Source of the DNA: Erigeron canadensis
Taxonomy: Eukaryota; Streptophyta; Magnoliopsida; Asterales; Asteraceae
Assembly (NCBI RefSeq): GCF_010389155.1
Contig: NC_057768.1
Coordinates: 24,065,966-24,129,965 of the forward strand
Direction of reading: 5' to 3'
DNA length: 64,000 bases
Part shown: in pieces, positions 45,681 to 56,912 of the stretch
Numbering within the stretch: position 1 is the stretch's first letter
Layout: every line of letters starts with the position of its first letter
Position numbers and translations under genes: made by a program
Notes under the pieces: generated by a model
Told to the model about the DNA's origin: nothing
The model's input: the letters and a program-made list of their open reading frames with translations, nothing else
Database searches by the model: none

Positions 45681-46943
45681 TATATATATATATATAATTC
45701 TTACATAATCCTTCCTCACAAAATTATATTTCTAACAAAATTATATTTCTGCCCCCAAGAAAAATAAAATATCATCATTTTTAACGATTTATTTAAGTAT
45801 TATTTATTATTATACATATAAAGATTCGGTCAATAAAGTATATAATTAAACAAGTGACGTTTGAGATTAAAATAAATTAAAATGAAAAATCTAAGATAAA
45901 TCAAACTATTTATATTATTATATAAAAGTTTTAACCTTCATATTAAAATGTTAGATTTTTGAGACACCAGAAATAGTCATTATATCCTTAATGACTTAAA
46001 TGACACCACTAGTCTCTTATCTTATAAGATATTTCTATAACATTTTTTAGATCAATTAACTTTACATCAATTGCATACATCAGTCGTCGTATCCATCATC
46101 ACCATATCATCATTACCAATCGCCACTATCACCATACTGGTGTTGCATTGTACGGCTATCCTTTTAGTTAAACTATTAATCACAAAACATCTTAACCAGT
46201 TACTTTATAAAATATATCATGGAGTTGAGTGTACTTTAAAAAACAAGTCAATTACAGGGTGTGTATGTGTAATGTGTTTTTATTATTATATATTTGGATA
46301 GGTGAGTATATGTCAAGATAGTTGTGTATTTTAGTTTAATTCATTGGAAAAACATTACTTGTGTCTATTTACATATCAAGAAATATGAAGAAAAGAATTG
46401 TATTGGGTAAAATAATAAGGTGTTGCAATGTTGACTATTAGTGTATCAAACAAACAAATTAGGGATATTTGTTTGATGGATAGCAGGATATGAGGATCAA
46501 TAAATTGGTACATTTTATTTTTTACATGTTTTATAGATGGATTTGGAATGTAAATTTAGGAATGAAACCGATATATTAGAGGCATTGGGTATAGAAAAAG
46601 TTCTTCCTATCTCTATAAATCCAATACTCAGTGATTCTGAGTTTTAAACCAAAAATTACTTTAGGTAATGGTCTAAGAAATGAGAATAAGAAGAAAATCA
46701 GAAAATAATGTGTAACGAGCTACCGGAGCTACACGCCAAACTTACGAATCACATGTCCAAAATTCTAAAATTATGAAGAATAAATGCTACGAGTATTTTT
46801 TTTTTCATAATTGTTTTGTCCCAATGAATTTCTAGTAAGGTTTAAAACGAGACAAAGTTCTCATACTCCATTCACGATAAGTTGTTGTAAAATTATTTGA
46901 AAATGAAAAAGAGTGGATAAATTTTTATGTTCTATTTTATAAA
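45681..46943. other. Intergenic, no gene identified
   Basis: AT-rich. The 76-codon ORF at 46071-46301 is low-complexity (I, T, V) and unsupported. Confidence 0.5.
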
Positions 46944-49700
46944 AGGTAAGGTAACTTGAAATGTAACTAACTATAACCAAATGTTTATAGTAGAAACGAA
47001 CTAAAATTTTGGACATTGTATGTTAACAACTTCATAAAAATTGTCCAAATTATGTAATATGACATACGTGATAACCTATATGAGCCGTCACGTGTAAGTT
47101 TTTGATTGGTGGACTCATAATTTGAACATTTTTACTAAAAACTTAACACACAATATCCAATCTCATATTTGGTTTCCACTATAGACATATTGTAACACCC
47201 GTCATTTTAAAACCTGGATTTTCAAAAACTTTGTCAAATGACGTTTAAACGTAGCGGAAAAGGGTCACTTAAAAACTGTCTCATCCGTAACGGATGGTAT
47301 CTTTCATAAAGTGGTGTTACCAAGTGCATCATCGAAATAACATAAATGAAATTCAAGTTATGACACCAATATGAATGCCAACATTATTACATAAAACACA
47401 AGTCATAAATAAAGTAGCCAAACAACGGCTAAAGGTGAAGTCTAAGAATCGGGAAACTAATGCTAATCTTCTTTATTCTTCTACCCATCTCGCGAGCTAA
47501 ACCTTTCTCTAGCTCAAACTTGCTTATCCTGAAGGACACAACATTTTCATAAAAACAAGGGTTAGATAATAAATTAGCTAAGTAAGATAAACATATTTAT
47601 AAAATGTTCTTCATTTTACTTTTCATAAGCTTTTCATATTAAATATATTAAAAGATGATCACATTATTTACAGACTTCCCACAATATAAAGATCACCCCT
47701 TCTTTACTTATCCCACATCCCATCGCATTACATATCAATCAACATATACATACAACTCAAATTTCATCTCACGTCATTACATATCACGCATATGTATAGC
47801 ACATGTAGGATATAAACTCCTAATTGTGCCTATCTATCGTTTTTATCACACATCTCAACATTTCTTATTAAATCTAAAGTCACATTGTAATATCACGTCT
47901 TAAAATACATGTACATCTTTTTCACATATTCTTATAATTATTTAATCAACTTATTCTCACGTCTTACATCTTTACGCACTAGCATTACATCTAGCACGAT
48001 TTCCCACGTCTCTTTTATGAAAGGCAATGTCATTTCCATGGTATCCCGTTATGCGCGCTTTTAACATTGGTGGTTAGTCACTCCACCCAAAAATACTTCC
48101 CACGTTACTATGCGGCAATGAGCCACTCAAGCAACCACGTAAACACTATCTTGGAATAAACTAGCACGGGTTAAGCTTAACACTTCCTACGTCAATCTCA
48201 CATATTTAACTATAGCATTTTCCCATATTATATCTTTCTTACTTTTTACGAACTAACATTAAGGCTATGAAGGTTTCCCACATCTCACATTACTTTTAGG
48301 TATATTCTTTACCTTATTAATCCCACTAATGTGCACAACTAATGGCAACTCTTACGTGCATCTAGTGAACTAGACATATCATACTTAAGTGTCACAAACA
48401 AGTCATTACATATCAACAGTAAGGCATAACAACGACATTATCAACAACACATATTTTAAACATATCATAGCAACGTCATTATAAGCATCATACTTCATAT
48501 GCACATATATACTTCTACTTTAAACGTCATCATATTAGCATAAGTCATTTCAACATACATACATTCCCATATAACCTCCCGCATAACCTGGAAAACCCCA
48601 CACATATAAGATAATCCGATCAAGAGGTTAATTATAGAAAACTACATTTTGTTGTGCCTCCAGCGTGAGAAAAGTCACGTATCTTACCTCAATGGAGTAC
48701 TCAACAATCACAAACGAGTATACCGTGCTTGACAAGAGTTCCCAACAACCTATGGTAAAAGAATGATTGAAATATAAGTCAACTAGACACTTAAACGTAC
48801 TTTGAAACACTCTGATGTACAATATTGTGGTGAATATTGTGGTCTATATCGAAGGTATTGTTTTCCCAAACAAAAGACCATACAGTGGTCACGAAGGTAC
48901 CGTGGTGTGTATCGGCAGTATCGCATACCAGATTAGATTTCAACTCTCCAATTGAATCCTATACGACTTTTACACCTTAAATCGACCTGGAGACATAAAG
49001 TTAACATCTTTTATGGTACAATGGATGACTTTAATCCATCAATTGATTCCTTAACCATTCACCAACATTACCCATTCCATTGATCACCCGAATAACTCGA
49101 AATCGGTAACAATTTGTAATTATCCCATCCCAAACCATAAGACCAGAAACAAGATCAATATAATTGATTCATATGATCACAAATCAAAGGAAAATCACCT
49201 ATATTACCTGTATATAATCACAAGGACGAAAGATCTTGATCAAACTTCAATCAAACACCACGACACGCAGGGTTTTGGATGGAGAATTGATTTGAGAGGG
49301 AAGAGCGAGCGACTTAGGGTTTCTTTCTTACGTAAAATCTGAAGAATGATAATTAGGAGAACCTAATTGTCATATAACCCCTGGTCATCACCTCTTTAAG
49401 TTCCATCTTAACTCCCTCAACTCTATAAACGTTACATATAAGGCTTTTCTTTCTATCGGGAATACTTATCGACTTAACAAGCACTTATCTTACTTAACTT
49501 TACTTTTACTAAAAATAATTTAACATACTTTAATCATTTAAAATTAAATACCGAAACATTTAATCACATAATCCCATTTAGGGCACATAGACTTAACGAT
49601 CCTAACGTTAGCTAACAAAATAGTCAACAAGTCAAACACGAAAAGTTCAGGATGTTACACATTTGATCATAGTTAGTTACATTTCGGTGTACTTAACCCT
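46944..49700. mobile_element. Long-TIR MITE (family B-like) split by a solo LTR
   Basis: The left part 46944-47190 and right part 49660-49700 together make a complete MITE. Its arms read GAAATGTAACTAACTATnA, and the core has TTTTTGATTGGTGGA and GTCACGTGTAAG. The flanks TTTTATAAA (46935-46943) and TTTAATAAA (near 49700) differ by one base. Removing 47191-49659 restores ACTATAGACATTTGATCATA, colinear with the family copy at 11637. Confidence 0.8.
47191..49659 (-). mobile_element. Solo LTR of a Gypsy-type retrotransposon, 2469 bp
   Basis: It begins TGTAACACCC and ends GGATGTTACA on the plus strand. On the minus strand the ends are TGTAACATCC and GGGTGTTACA, the TG...CA ends common in plant Gypsy LTRs. 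Flanks CATAT (47186-47190) and CATTT (49660-49664) fit a 5-bp target duplication with one later change. There are no protein domains. On the minus strand a typical transcribed LTR segment (AACCCTAAGTCGC region, about 49250-49340) is visible. Absence of an interior and second LTR indicates LTR-LTR recombination. Confidence 0.75.
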
Positions 49701-49780
49701 TTAATAAATTAAGAAGTATATATAATTACAAGTGAATGTATACTTCAATATTAGTATACATTAATATAGAATCACTATAT

Positions 49781-51052
49781 AGGGTATATTTGGTAAAAGT
49801 AGCTGTAAGCTGTAACTTTTAAGCAAAGCTATTAGCTAGAAGTATTAATTTTTATAATTGTTTGGGTAAGTTACACTTTTGGTCCCTGAACTTGGAGCGT
49901 TTTTCACCTTTAGTCACTAAACTTCAAAAATTGCAAATTATACACTAAACTTGCCACATTTTTTCACTTTTGGTCACTGCATCAACTTTGTTACCTTTTC
50001 TCTGTTAACTTGCCCAGATTCGTTATTTTTTTTTTCACTTTTCGTTCTTTTCATTTATACCATTATTAAAAGTGATAATCGGCCTAATTTCAGGTCTTAG
50101 ATATTGTTTTATTCGATTAGTGAAAATACATATTCATTTGTGAGGGGTTTTGAAATAGTTTTTTTTATGTTTATAATTTACTACTTTATTGATTATAAAA
50201 TAGTTTGATCAGATGAAATAATTGATATTCTGTTTGAACGATGATGAAATAGTTGTTAGTTGAAATTTTTATTAATAAAGTTCGATTCTTTTAGGGTCTC
50301 TGTTTGAATTTTTTTAGTCTTCTTATTTCTACTTTAACCGTAAATATTTTTGTTTGTGTTATATAAATTTATATAGTTATCCTTAATTCATTTTATTAAC
50401 CATTGCTAAACTATAATAAAACTAAGATATTCCAACGGTTATCCGGAGTAACGTGTTCTAGATTTTTTTTTTCTGAATAATCGATAACGCCTTATAATTT
50501 AACCGTAAATATTTTTCTTTTGTGTTATATAAATTTGTAATAAATAATATAAATAGATTGAGTTTTTAATGTACTTTTCATCGATTATCACTTTTAATAA
50601 TGGAATAAATGAAAAGGACCAAAACTGGAAAAAAAAACTAACGAATTTGGGCAAGTTAATGAAGGAAAGGTAACAAAGTTGACACGGTGACCAAAAGTGA
50701 AAAAAGTGGCAATTTTAGTGTATAATTTGCAATTTTTGAAGTTTAGGACTAAAGTGAAAAAAGTGTCAAATTGAAGGACCAAAAGTGTAATTTACCTTAA
50801 TTGTTTGGTATGGTAGTTGTAGATGCAACTTTAAGAGGTATTTATGTACATTTAATGACTAAAAGCTTCATCGAAAAGCTAAAGCTCCTGAAACGTTACT
50901 TCAATAAGCGTTTCATTGTATAGCTTTTTCTTTCAAATAAAAGTTAAAGTTAGTTGCATCCAAACAAAGCTTTTAACACAATAGAAGCTTTTTGATCAAA
51001 ATTAAATGCTAAAGCTCCCTAAAAACTTTTAAAAAGTTCTTGCCAAACATAG
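49781..51052. mobile_element. hAT-like element carrying a nested MULE
   Basis: The outer ends are loosely inverted: AGGGTATATTTGGTAAAAGTAGC left and AGTTCTTGCCAAACATAGC right. Repeated AAAGCT / AGCTTT phrases lie in both flanks of the inner element, as in many plant hAT MITEs. The target duplication is not clear. Confidence 0.55.
49865..50797. mobile_element. Non-autonomous MULE with about 230-bp TIRs and 10-bp TSD
   Basis: 933 bp. The arms 49865-50100 and 50574-50797 are inverted copies (GTTACACTTTTGGTCC outer, AAAAGTGATAATCG inner). TAATTGTTTG is repeated at 49855-49864 and 50798-50807, in the size range of Mutator-like elements. The interior has a duplicated phrase ACCGTAAATATTTTT...GTGTTATATAAATTT (50338 and 50500). 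No transposase. Confidence 0.88.
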
Positions 51053-51187
51053 CAACAATGTAAAAGATAAGAACACCTATTTATATTTATCTATCAAATA
51101 GTTAAACCCTATTTTTTCTTATATAATATTAAGTCATTTTCTAAATGTTACTAAGCACTCTATGTATGTAATTTTCATAAAAAAAAT

Positions 51188-51442
51188 TTAGAATATAAAT
51201 AACTTTACACGAATTGTCATAATGTGTATCAAATTTTAATCTTGTGCATTGTATGTAATTAATTTTCAAATCATATGCATTGTATGTGTCCGACCAATAA
51301 AAACTTACAAGTGACAAATTACATAGTTGTCATATATAAACGGATACATACAATTGACATAATTATACAATGCACATAAATAAAGTTTCATACACACTAT
51401 GACAATCTATGTAAAATTATTTACATTTTAAAATACTAATCT
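51188..51442. mobile_element. Long-TIR MITE, family B, diverged copy
   Basis: The core GTCCGACCAATAAAAACTTAC and AGTTGTCATATATAAACGG match the family B core at 11700. Arms TTGTCATAATGTG and CACACTATGACAAT are inverted. The ends are eroded and no target duplication is resolved. Confidence 0.7.
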
Positions 51443-52118
51443 TTTTCATTTGATAACATTAACCATTGAACTATGAACACTTTCTTTAAGTGAAAATGTC
51501 ACATTTAGTCCTTTGTGGGCCTGTTTAGAACTCTCTAGAACTTTAAGTATCGACCTTTTATTTTTCTGTTTTATCAAATTTTAGAATAAACCGAACTCAT
51601 ATACAAAGTAATCTACTGTTTAATCTAGAAAACAATAATTAAACATATTAATTTTTAATAGAATTGAATATATGAAATATCAATCCATGATATCTTCAAG
51701 AAAAATGAAAATTAGCTACCACTCATTGTTCACGTGAGAAGTATCATTAGTTTTCACTAACTCTTCAATTATACAGTTTCTTTGTAATAGAATATAATAT
51801 ATGATGATTTGATGAAAAAAACTTAAAATATGTTAGGTTCAAATATAAATTTCTTCGATTTTACAAACCATAACCTGGATGACTACGGTGAATTAACATA
51901 CATTAAAATAATCGTTTTTCTTAAATAATAATCTAATATAATTAGATAACTAATGTACAGCATTTCACAGTATTTCTATTAATTATGATTAGCCTTTAGC
52001 AAAATAACTATGTTTTTACTCAGAGTGACGTTCGTAAATGGCATTAACAATTGAAACCAATGAAGTACGTTTTTCTTCATGTAAGTAAAAGTTTAAATTA
52101 AGTTATCTAAATATTTAA

Positions 52119-52315
52119 TGAGTGGCATCTTAGTGTGGGATAAGGCCTTTGTGACCATAAGGTCATGGGTTTAAAACTCACATAGAAGGTTTTCTTATAT
52201 TTAATGAGTTTCTTCCTGAATTGGTGTAGTGTAAGGATATGATCGGGTGACACCCTGGTAGCACGATGATATTCCAGTGGTTTGTCAATGATCCAAATTT
52301 GCCGTTAAAAAAAAA
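52119..52315 (+). mobile_element. tRNA-derived SINE with A-tail and 18-bp TSD
   Basis: 197 bp. It has an A-box-like region (CTTAGTGTGGGATAAGG), a B-box-like GGGTTTAAAACTC, and a 3' A run ending at 52315. Flanks AGTTATCTAAATATTTAA (52101-52118) and AGTTACCTAAATATTTAA (52316-52333) differ at one base. This is a clear retroposition footprint. Confidence 0.85.
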
Positions 52316-54035
52316 AGTTACCTAAATATTTAAATCCAAAGGACTTCTTCTCAAAGAGGAAAAGTTAACAAAGTTTGTAATAATAGTGAACCATTACTTT
52401 TTAAGTTATGCATAAGACTTTAACTATGAATGTGCGATCGAAAAGAAATATTAGAATTTCAGCACAATGTAATGCTATATTCTTTAGTGTTTTTAAAATA
52501 AAAGAAATGACAAGATTTTAAAATAAATTGAATTCTTAAGTTTTTTCTTTTTTAAAAAAATTAATAAATAAAATGAAAGCAAGAAAATCTTTAGCTGTTT
52601 TTAAAATTAATAAACCCGGTTTTGTGCTTGCAACTTGGACTCTAAGTTTGCCTATAAATTAAACCGTTTATAATGTTTATACTAATTATACTAATATATT
52701 TTACAAGAAAAATTTGACATATATTGTGCAAAACTTGTAGACGAATCATGCACTTAATTATTGATTTTTGTCCAACGATGTTTTGTATTGTTATCCAAAG
52801 ATGTACAATACAAATTAGAAGGGAGGTGACATTTGTGATTTGTACCATTTTTTATTCTGATAAATTTAAAATAATGATGCATTAATGGTTTATATAGGCA
52901 GTTGTATAACTTGTTACATGTGGTAGATATATATATAAAAAAATGATATGAATACATCATTACTAAAGTTAGAATTTACCCTTTTTAATTGGTAGACAAT
53001 GGCTGAGTGGTTTAGATAGGAGATCAACAACGTCTTCAAAAGAGATGAGTGTGACACAAGGAAAAATATTTAATGAGGCTAGCTGCTTCACCGTTCCTAT
53101 CATCTAATTATTACTCCGTATATTATTTGTTTGGCCATTCTTTAGCTATATTCTTCTATAGAAAAATAGCATTTTATTTATGTATAATGTACTTAATTAT
53201 CGTCTAAATTTTAAGAGGTCCGGTGTTTCTATGGATCTTAAGGTATCTAGTATATTGTTAGCATGACAATTATATAAGTCGTGAGAAGTTATCAAAATCA
53301 ATGTATCAACAATGGGCATTTTTGAATCTATAGATTTCCATAAAATTGTTTAATAAAAGAGTTGACCAGATTTGAATCTAAGTGTCCACTTGAAATTGTT
53401 TTTGGTTTTTTAACACTGGTTACGTTTTTTCATCTTCAAATATCTTATAACATGGTTCATTTTATGGAAAAATTATATGCTAGCGTACGTTAATGATTTG
53501 TAGAATTTCAAGGATTTTTTTTCTCTCCCTCGAACTCTCGAAGAAAAAGAGGTACAAAAAAGATCGATCGTGTTGCCACTTTACACTTTTCTATTATAAA
53601 AAAAGAAACTAGAAAACAAAATCTAAACATTTTGTATCCTTGTTAATAGGATATCATGTACTTGCTAGTATTATAATTTAATAAGATTGATAATAATTAT
53701 GTCTACTATGTGATTCGAAACCTATTTTATTAGTTGATGCACGAATATTTTCAGACAGCAATTGAATTTATTCCATAATACTACAATGTAAAACAAATAG
53801 GTATAATTTTGTTTATTGAATTTCGAAAGAGTTCAAATTATAGATTCTTTTAGATTTTGTTTAAGACCTCGTAAAAGTTTAACGTATTCAAAAATTCTAC
53901 AAAATACCTCAAAAGACCTTGATCCTTATTTCTAACGTATTATGTCTGACTTTTTTCTTCGTTTATTTTTTTTGATATATAAATGAATAGACCCAATAAT
54001 AACAATTAATATTATGTTTCATGTCACAGTAAATA

Positions 54036-54340
54036 ATTTTTTTTGAAACAGTAGAAATTTTATTACTAAATGCAACTAGCAAGGCACTAGTTGCTAAGGT
54101 ATACGAGTACAAATAAATCTAGAAAGAACCAAAACAACTAATCTAGACTCACCTGAAACATTAACTGTGAGGATTACAAAAGGAATGAAAAAACTCATGC
54201 CAGATACAATGACAAGACACGAGAAAAACTCCCAACCAACGAAGGCCGAACCACCGGTTTTTACTTCGTGGCGTTTTTGTTGTAATCCCATACATGTTCC
54301 GAAGGTTGACCAAACTAATATTGTGTGGAAAACAAATACA
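54036..54340 (-). mobile_element. 5'-truncated retroposed copy (LINE or mRNA-derived)
   Basis: ATGTCACAGTAAATA is directly repeated at 54021-54035 and 54341-54355. The insert starts with a T run on the plus strand, so it is a minus-strand copy with a poly(A) tail. The minus strand holds a 65-codon ORF (54291-54094) ending just before the 3' untranslated-like CAACTAGTGCCTTGCTAGTTG, but I recognise no domain. Either a LINE 3' end or a processed pseudogene. Confidence 0.75.
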
Positions 54341-55370
54341 ATGTCACAGTAAATAGTACTCTATAATGATGCGGATAAATGCTTTATACATTTTCGTCTA
54401 ATTAACTTTTATAAAGACTCTGAACTTCCGATGATTGGTGTAACATGCCGGAAAAATTGTAATCTATCACATGATAAACTTTTTGTATTCTAATCTGATT
54501 TACTAGAGTATTAGTTTCCTTTTTAACACAAATTCAACTTGACCAAACAGGTAGTTTGATAGACTCTTCTTAATTGATCAACTTATTAATCCTCTTGATC
54601 ATGGGATCAAATCACTATGAAAAAATAAAAGGGTGATTAAAAAAAAGAAAACAAATAGATTACATATATCAAAGTTTTTTGGTTTTAGAAATATTATTAG
54701 ACTAAATTTTTTAAAAATCAATCATTTACTTGAAATAAAACATAGAAAGTAAGACTGGTAAATCGTGTCTTAACAGGTTCGATGCGTACAAAATTCTCAG
54801 CTTTCAAACATGAAAATGACTCATTTAACACTTGTCTTTGATGATTTAAGTTTGACAGTTATTCGTTTATGTATCAAAAAAGTTAAATGTTGAACTTTAA
54901 AATATTAAAAACAATTATTTTTAAAAATAGAAAAAGTTGCATAGTATATTTTTTGCTTAACAGGTACTTTAACAGGTCTTAACAGGTACCCAGTTGCCAG
55001 TCTTGATAGAAAATAAGTAGATAACATTTTTTTTACGAGTTTTGAAATCTACTATCTTAAAAATATATAAAGAAAATTAAAATTTAGATACCTTAGATCA
55101 AGTGAAATGCTTGAGACTTTGAAAAGTATGTGTATATGTATTTCTTTCACCAGTCAATTTAGACCTTCCAACCAACCTAACCAACGAGCCATCATCAACC
55201 AATCACTCCTTCCCGTCACGGTGTCACATCAAAATAAAACCTATGCATATAAAATAAAATAAAATACAAAAATATATATCCATCTTTACTGCCACCTAAC
55301 CATCTCTCTGTATATTGAACATACATAAAACCCATATATATACATACAAAAAATTTCATACCGAGTAATA

Positions 55371-56892
55371 TATAACACAAACAACATCATCACATTGCTT
55401 GCCTACAAAACCAACACACACAAACACCCACATTTGACGTGTTTCAACAAATTCTTACACTCCCAGGTAAACCCACAAACACACACACTTAAAAAACCTT
55501 TTTCTCTGTTTTTTTTTTTTTTGTGGGTGTTTTTTCATGGAAAAGATCTTAGATTTTGTTTGTATTTTCACTATTTTTTTAATCCAGTTTAGTTTGATCT
55601 ATAGATCTAAACTTCATTGGGTATTTAATTTAACCATGTCAGTATTTGTATGATTTGAAACTATGTGAATGTAGTTTGTGTATGTATAACATTTAGGATT
55701 CAATTGATAACTAGCAAATATAATATGGTATGTATATTCATGATCCTAGTGGGACCCACAATATATATATATATATATATTTATTTGGGTTTTGCTAAAC
55801 GCGGCCCGTTGCGTACATGAAATAGTTGTACACTTACCATAAAATTCAGGGTCGGGCTTTTGATATGCAAAGTACAAATTTTTTATGCACGTTAAATGCA
55901 GGGCTGCGTTTAGCATTTTTCTATTTATATATATAAATGTATACTATTATTTTTGCTTTAACTATGCTATGCTTTATGATATTTGTAGAAGAAGCATTAA
56001 ATAAACGAGAAAGAGTAAAAACTATCGGCCAAGTAAAGAGTAGGTGCGATAATTTTTTTTCTAACCGTATATTTTCGTATAGTGTGTAGTATTTTTGGGA
56101 CCAAAGGAGTATGTTAGATTATAGTATATAAGTGCTAGATAAGTTTTGATGTATCATAAGTAGCATTTTACAACTATTTAATGAATGTCTAGTTTTTTAT
56201 GATCTAGACCCAAAAATGGAAATCTGGCAATGGTCATTTACTGATCTAAGAAAAGATGTGCTACTTAATTAACAATGTAGCCCACAACATAACTAGACTT
56301 TTTATTTTGTTACTAAAGTCAAATGGATTAATGGATTACTTGTGAACATTAAATTTGACCAAGTTTTAACTTGATTTTATAGAAATAGGCTGTGGAGAAT
56401 ATATACTTAAGTTTGGACTTAAAAAGGTAAAAGCATGTGTGCCAGTTTTGAATTTAAAAGGCACACCAGATTTGAAATTTCTGAAGTTAAGGTAAATTTT
56501 GTGTTAGGAGTTAGGACAGTGTGAAAATGATACGAGAACACTTTTCGTTCAGAATATGTATGTCTCGTGAAATCTACAAATTTACCGTGCTTGGGTCATT
56601 TTCAGCTAATAATTACATTCTCTGCCATATTGTCTGCATCACTTAAGGTTGATGGCTTTTATATAGGTTCATAAGATACCATTAATTGTCATTATTGAAG
56701 TCTATTTTCTGTATGCTTACACGTTTAATAAAGTAATAAACAATAAAAACATTTTTCAGAAGTTATGTGCATAGTCAGAAGTGTATTTTATTCAACTAAA
56801 AATGGCTGCTCACTGTTGCTTATAAAAGGGATGACAAATAATCTCTAGTCATTAGTTTTTTGAAACAAGATCTCAGTTTTTGCTATCTACAG
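55371..56892 (+). promoter_or_regulatory. Probable ACLB 5'UTR exon and 1.43-kb 5'UTR intron
   Basis: A likely non-coding first exon ends at 55466 (ACTCCCAG, then GTAAACC). The intron runs 55467-56892 and ends CTACAG just 20 bases before the ACLB ATG. TATATATAC upstream at 55333-55345 could serve as a TATA region. The intron holds a MITE and an (AT)n run. The exact transcription start is not known. Confidence 0.5.
55793..55915. mobile_element. Small MITE with TGCTAAACGC inverted ends
   Basis: The left end TGCTAAACGCGGCCC and right end GGGCTGCGTTTAGCA are imperfect inverted repeats. 123 bp, non-coding, in the presumed ACLB leader intron. A diverged relative lies at 42742-42868. Confidence 0.7.
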
Positions 56893-56912
56893 GTGTTTTA
56901 GAGCGAGCATTA

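Larger units (their letters stand above)
51443..55370. other. Intergenic, no gene; SINE and a retroposed copy inside
   Basis: AT-rich sequence upstream of ACLB containing the SINE at 52119 and the retroposed fragment at 54036. No protein-coding exon was recognised in the rest. Confidence 0.6.

Noticed and set aside
46071..46301. 76-codon plus ORF
   Set aside because: Low-complexity hydrophobic translation in AT-rich repeat DNA; no homologous family recognised.
47655..47903. 82-codon plus ORF
   Set aside because: Lies inside the solo LTR and on the strand opposite to the LTR's transcription.
52980..53060. tRNA-like phrase ATGGCTGAGTGGTTTAGATAGG
   Set aside because: No second half with a B box or acceptor stem within 90 bases, so not called a tRNA gene.
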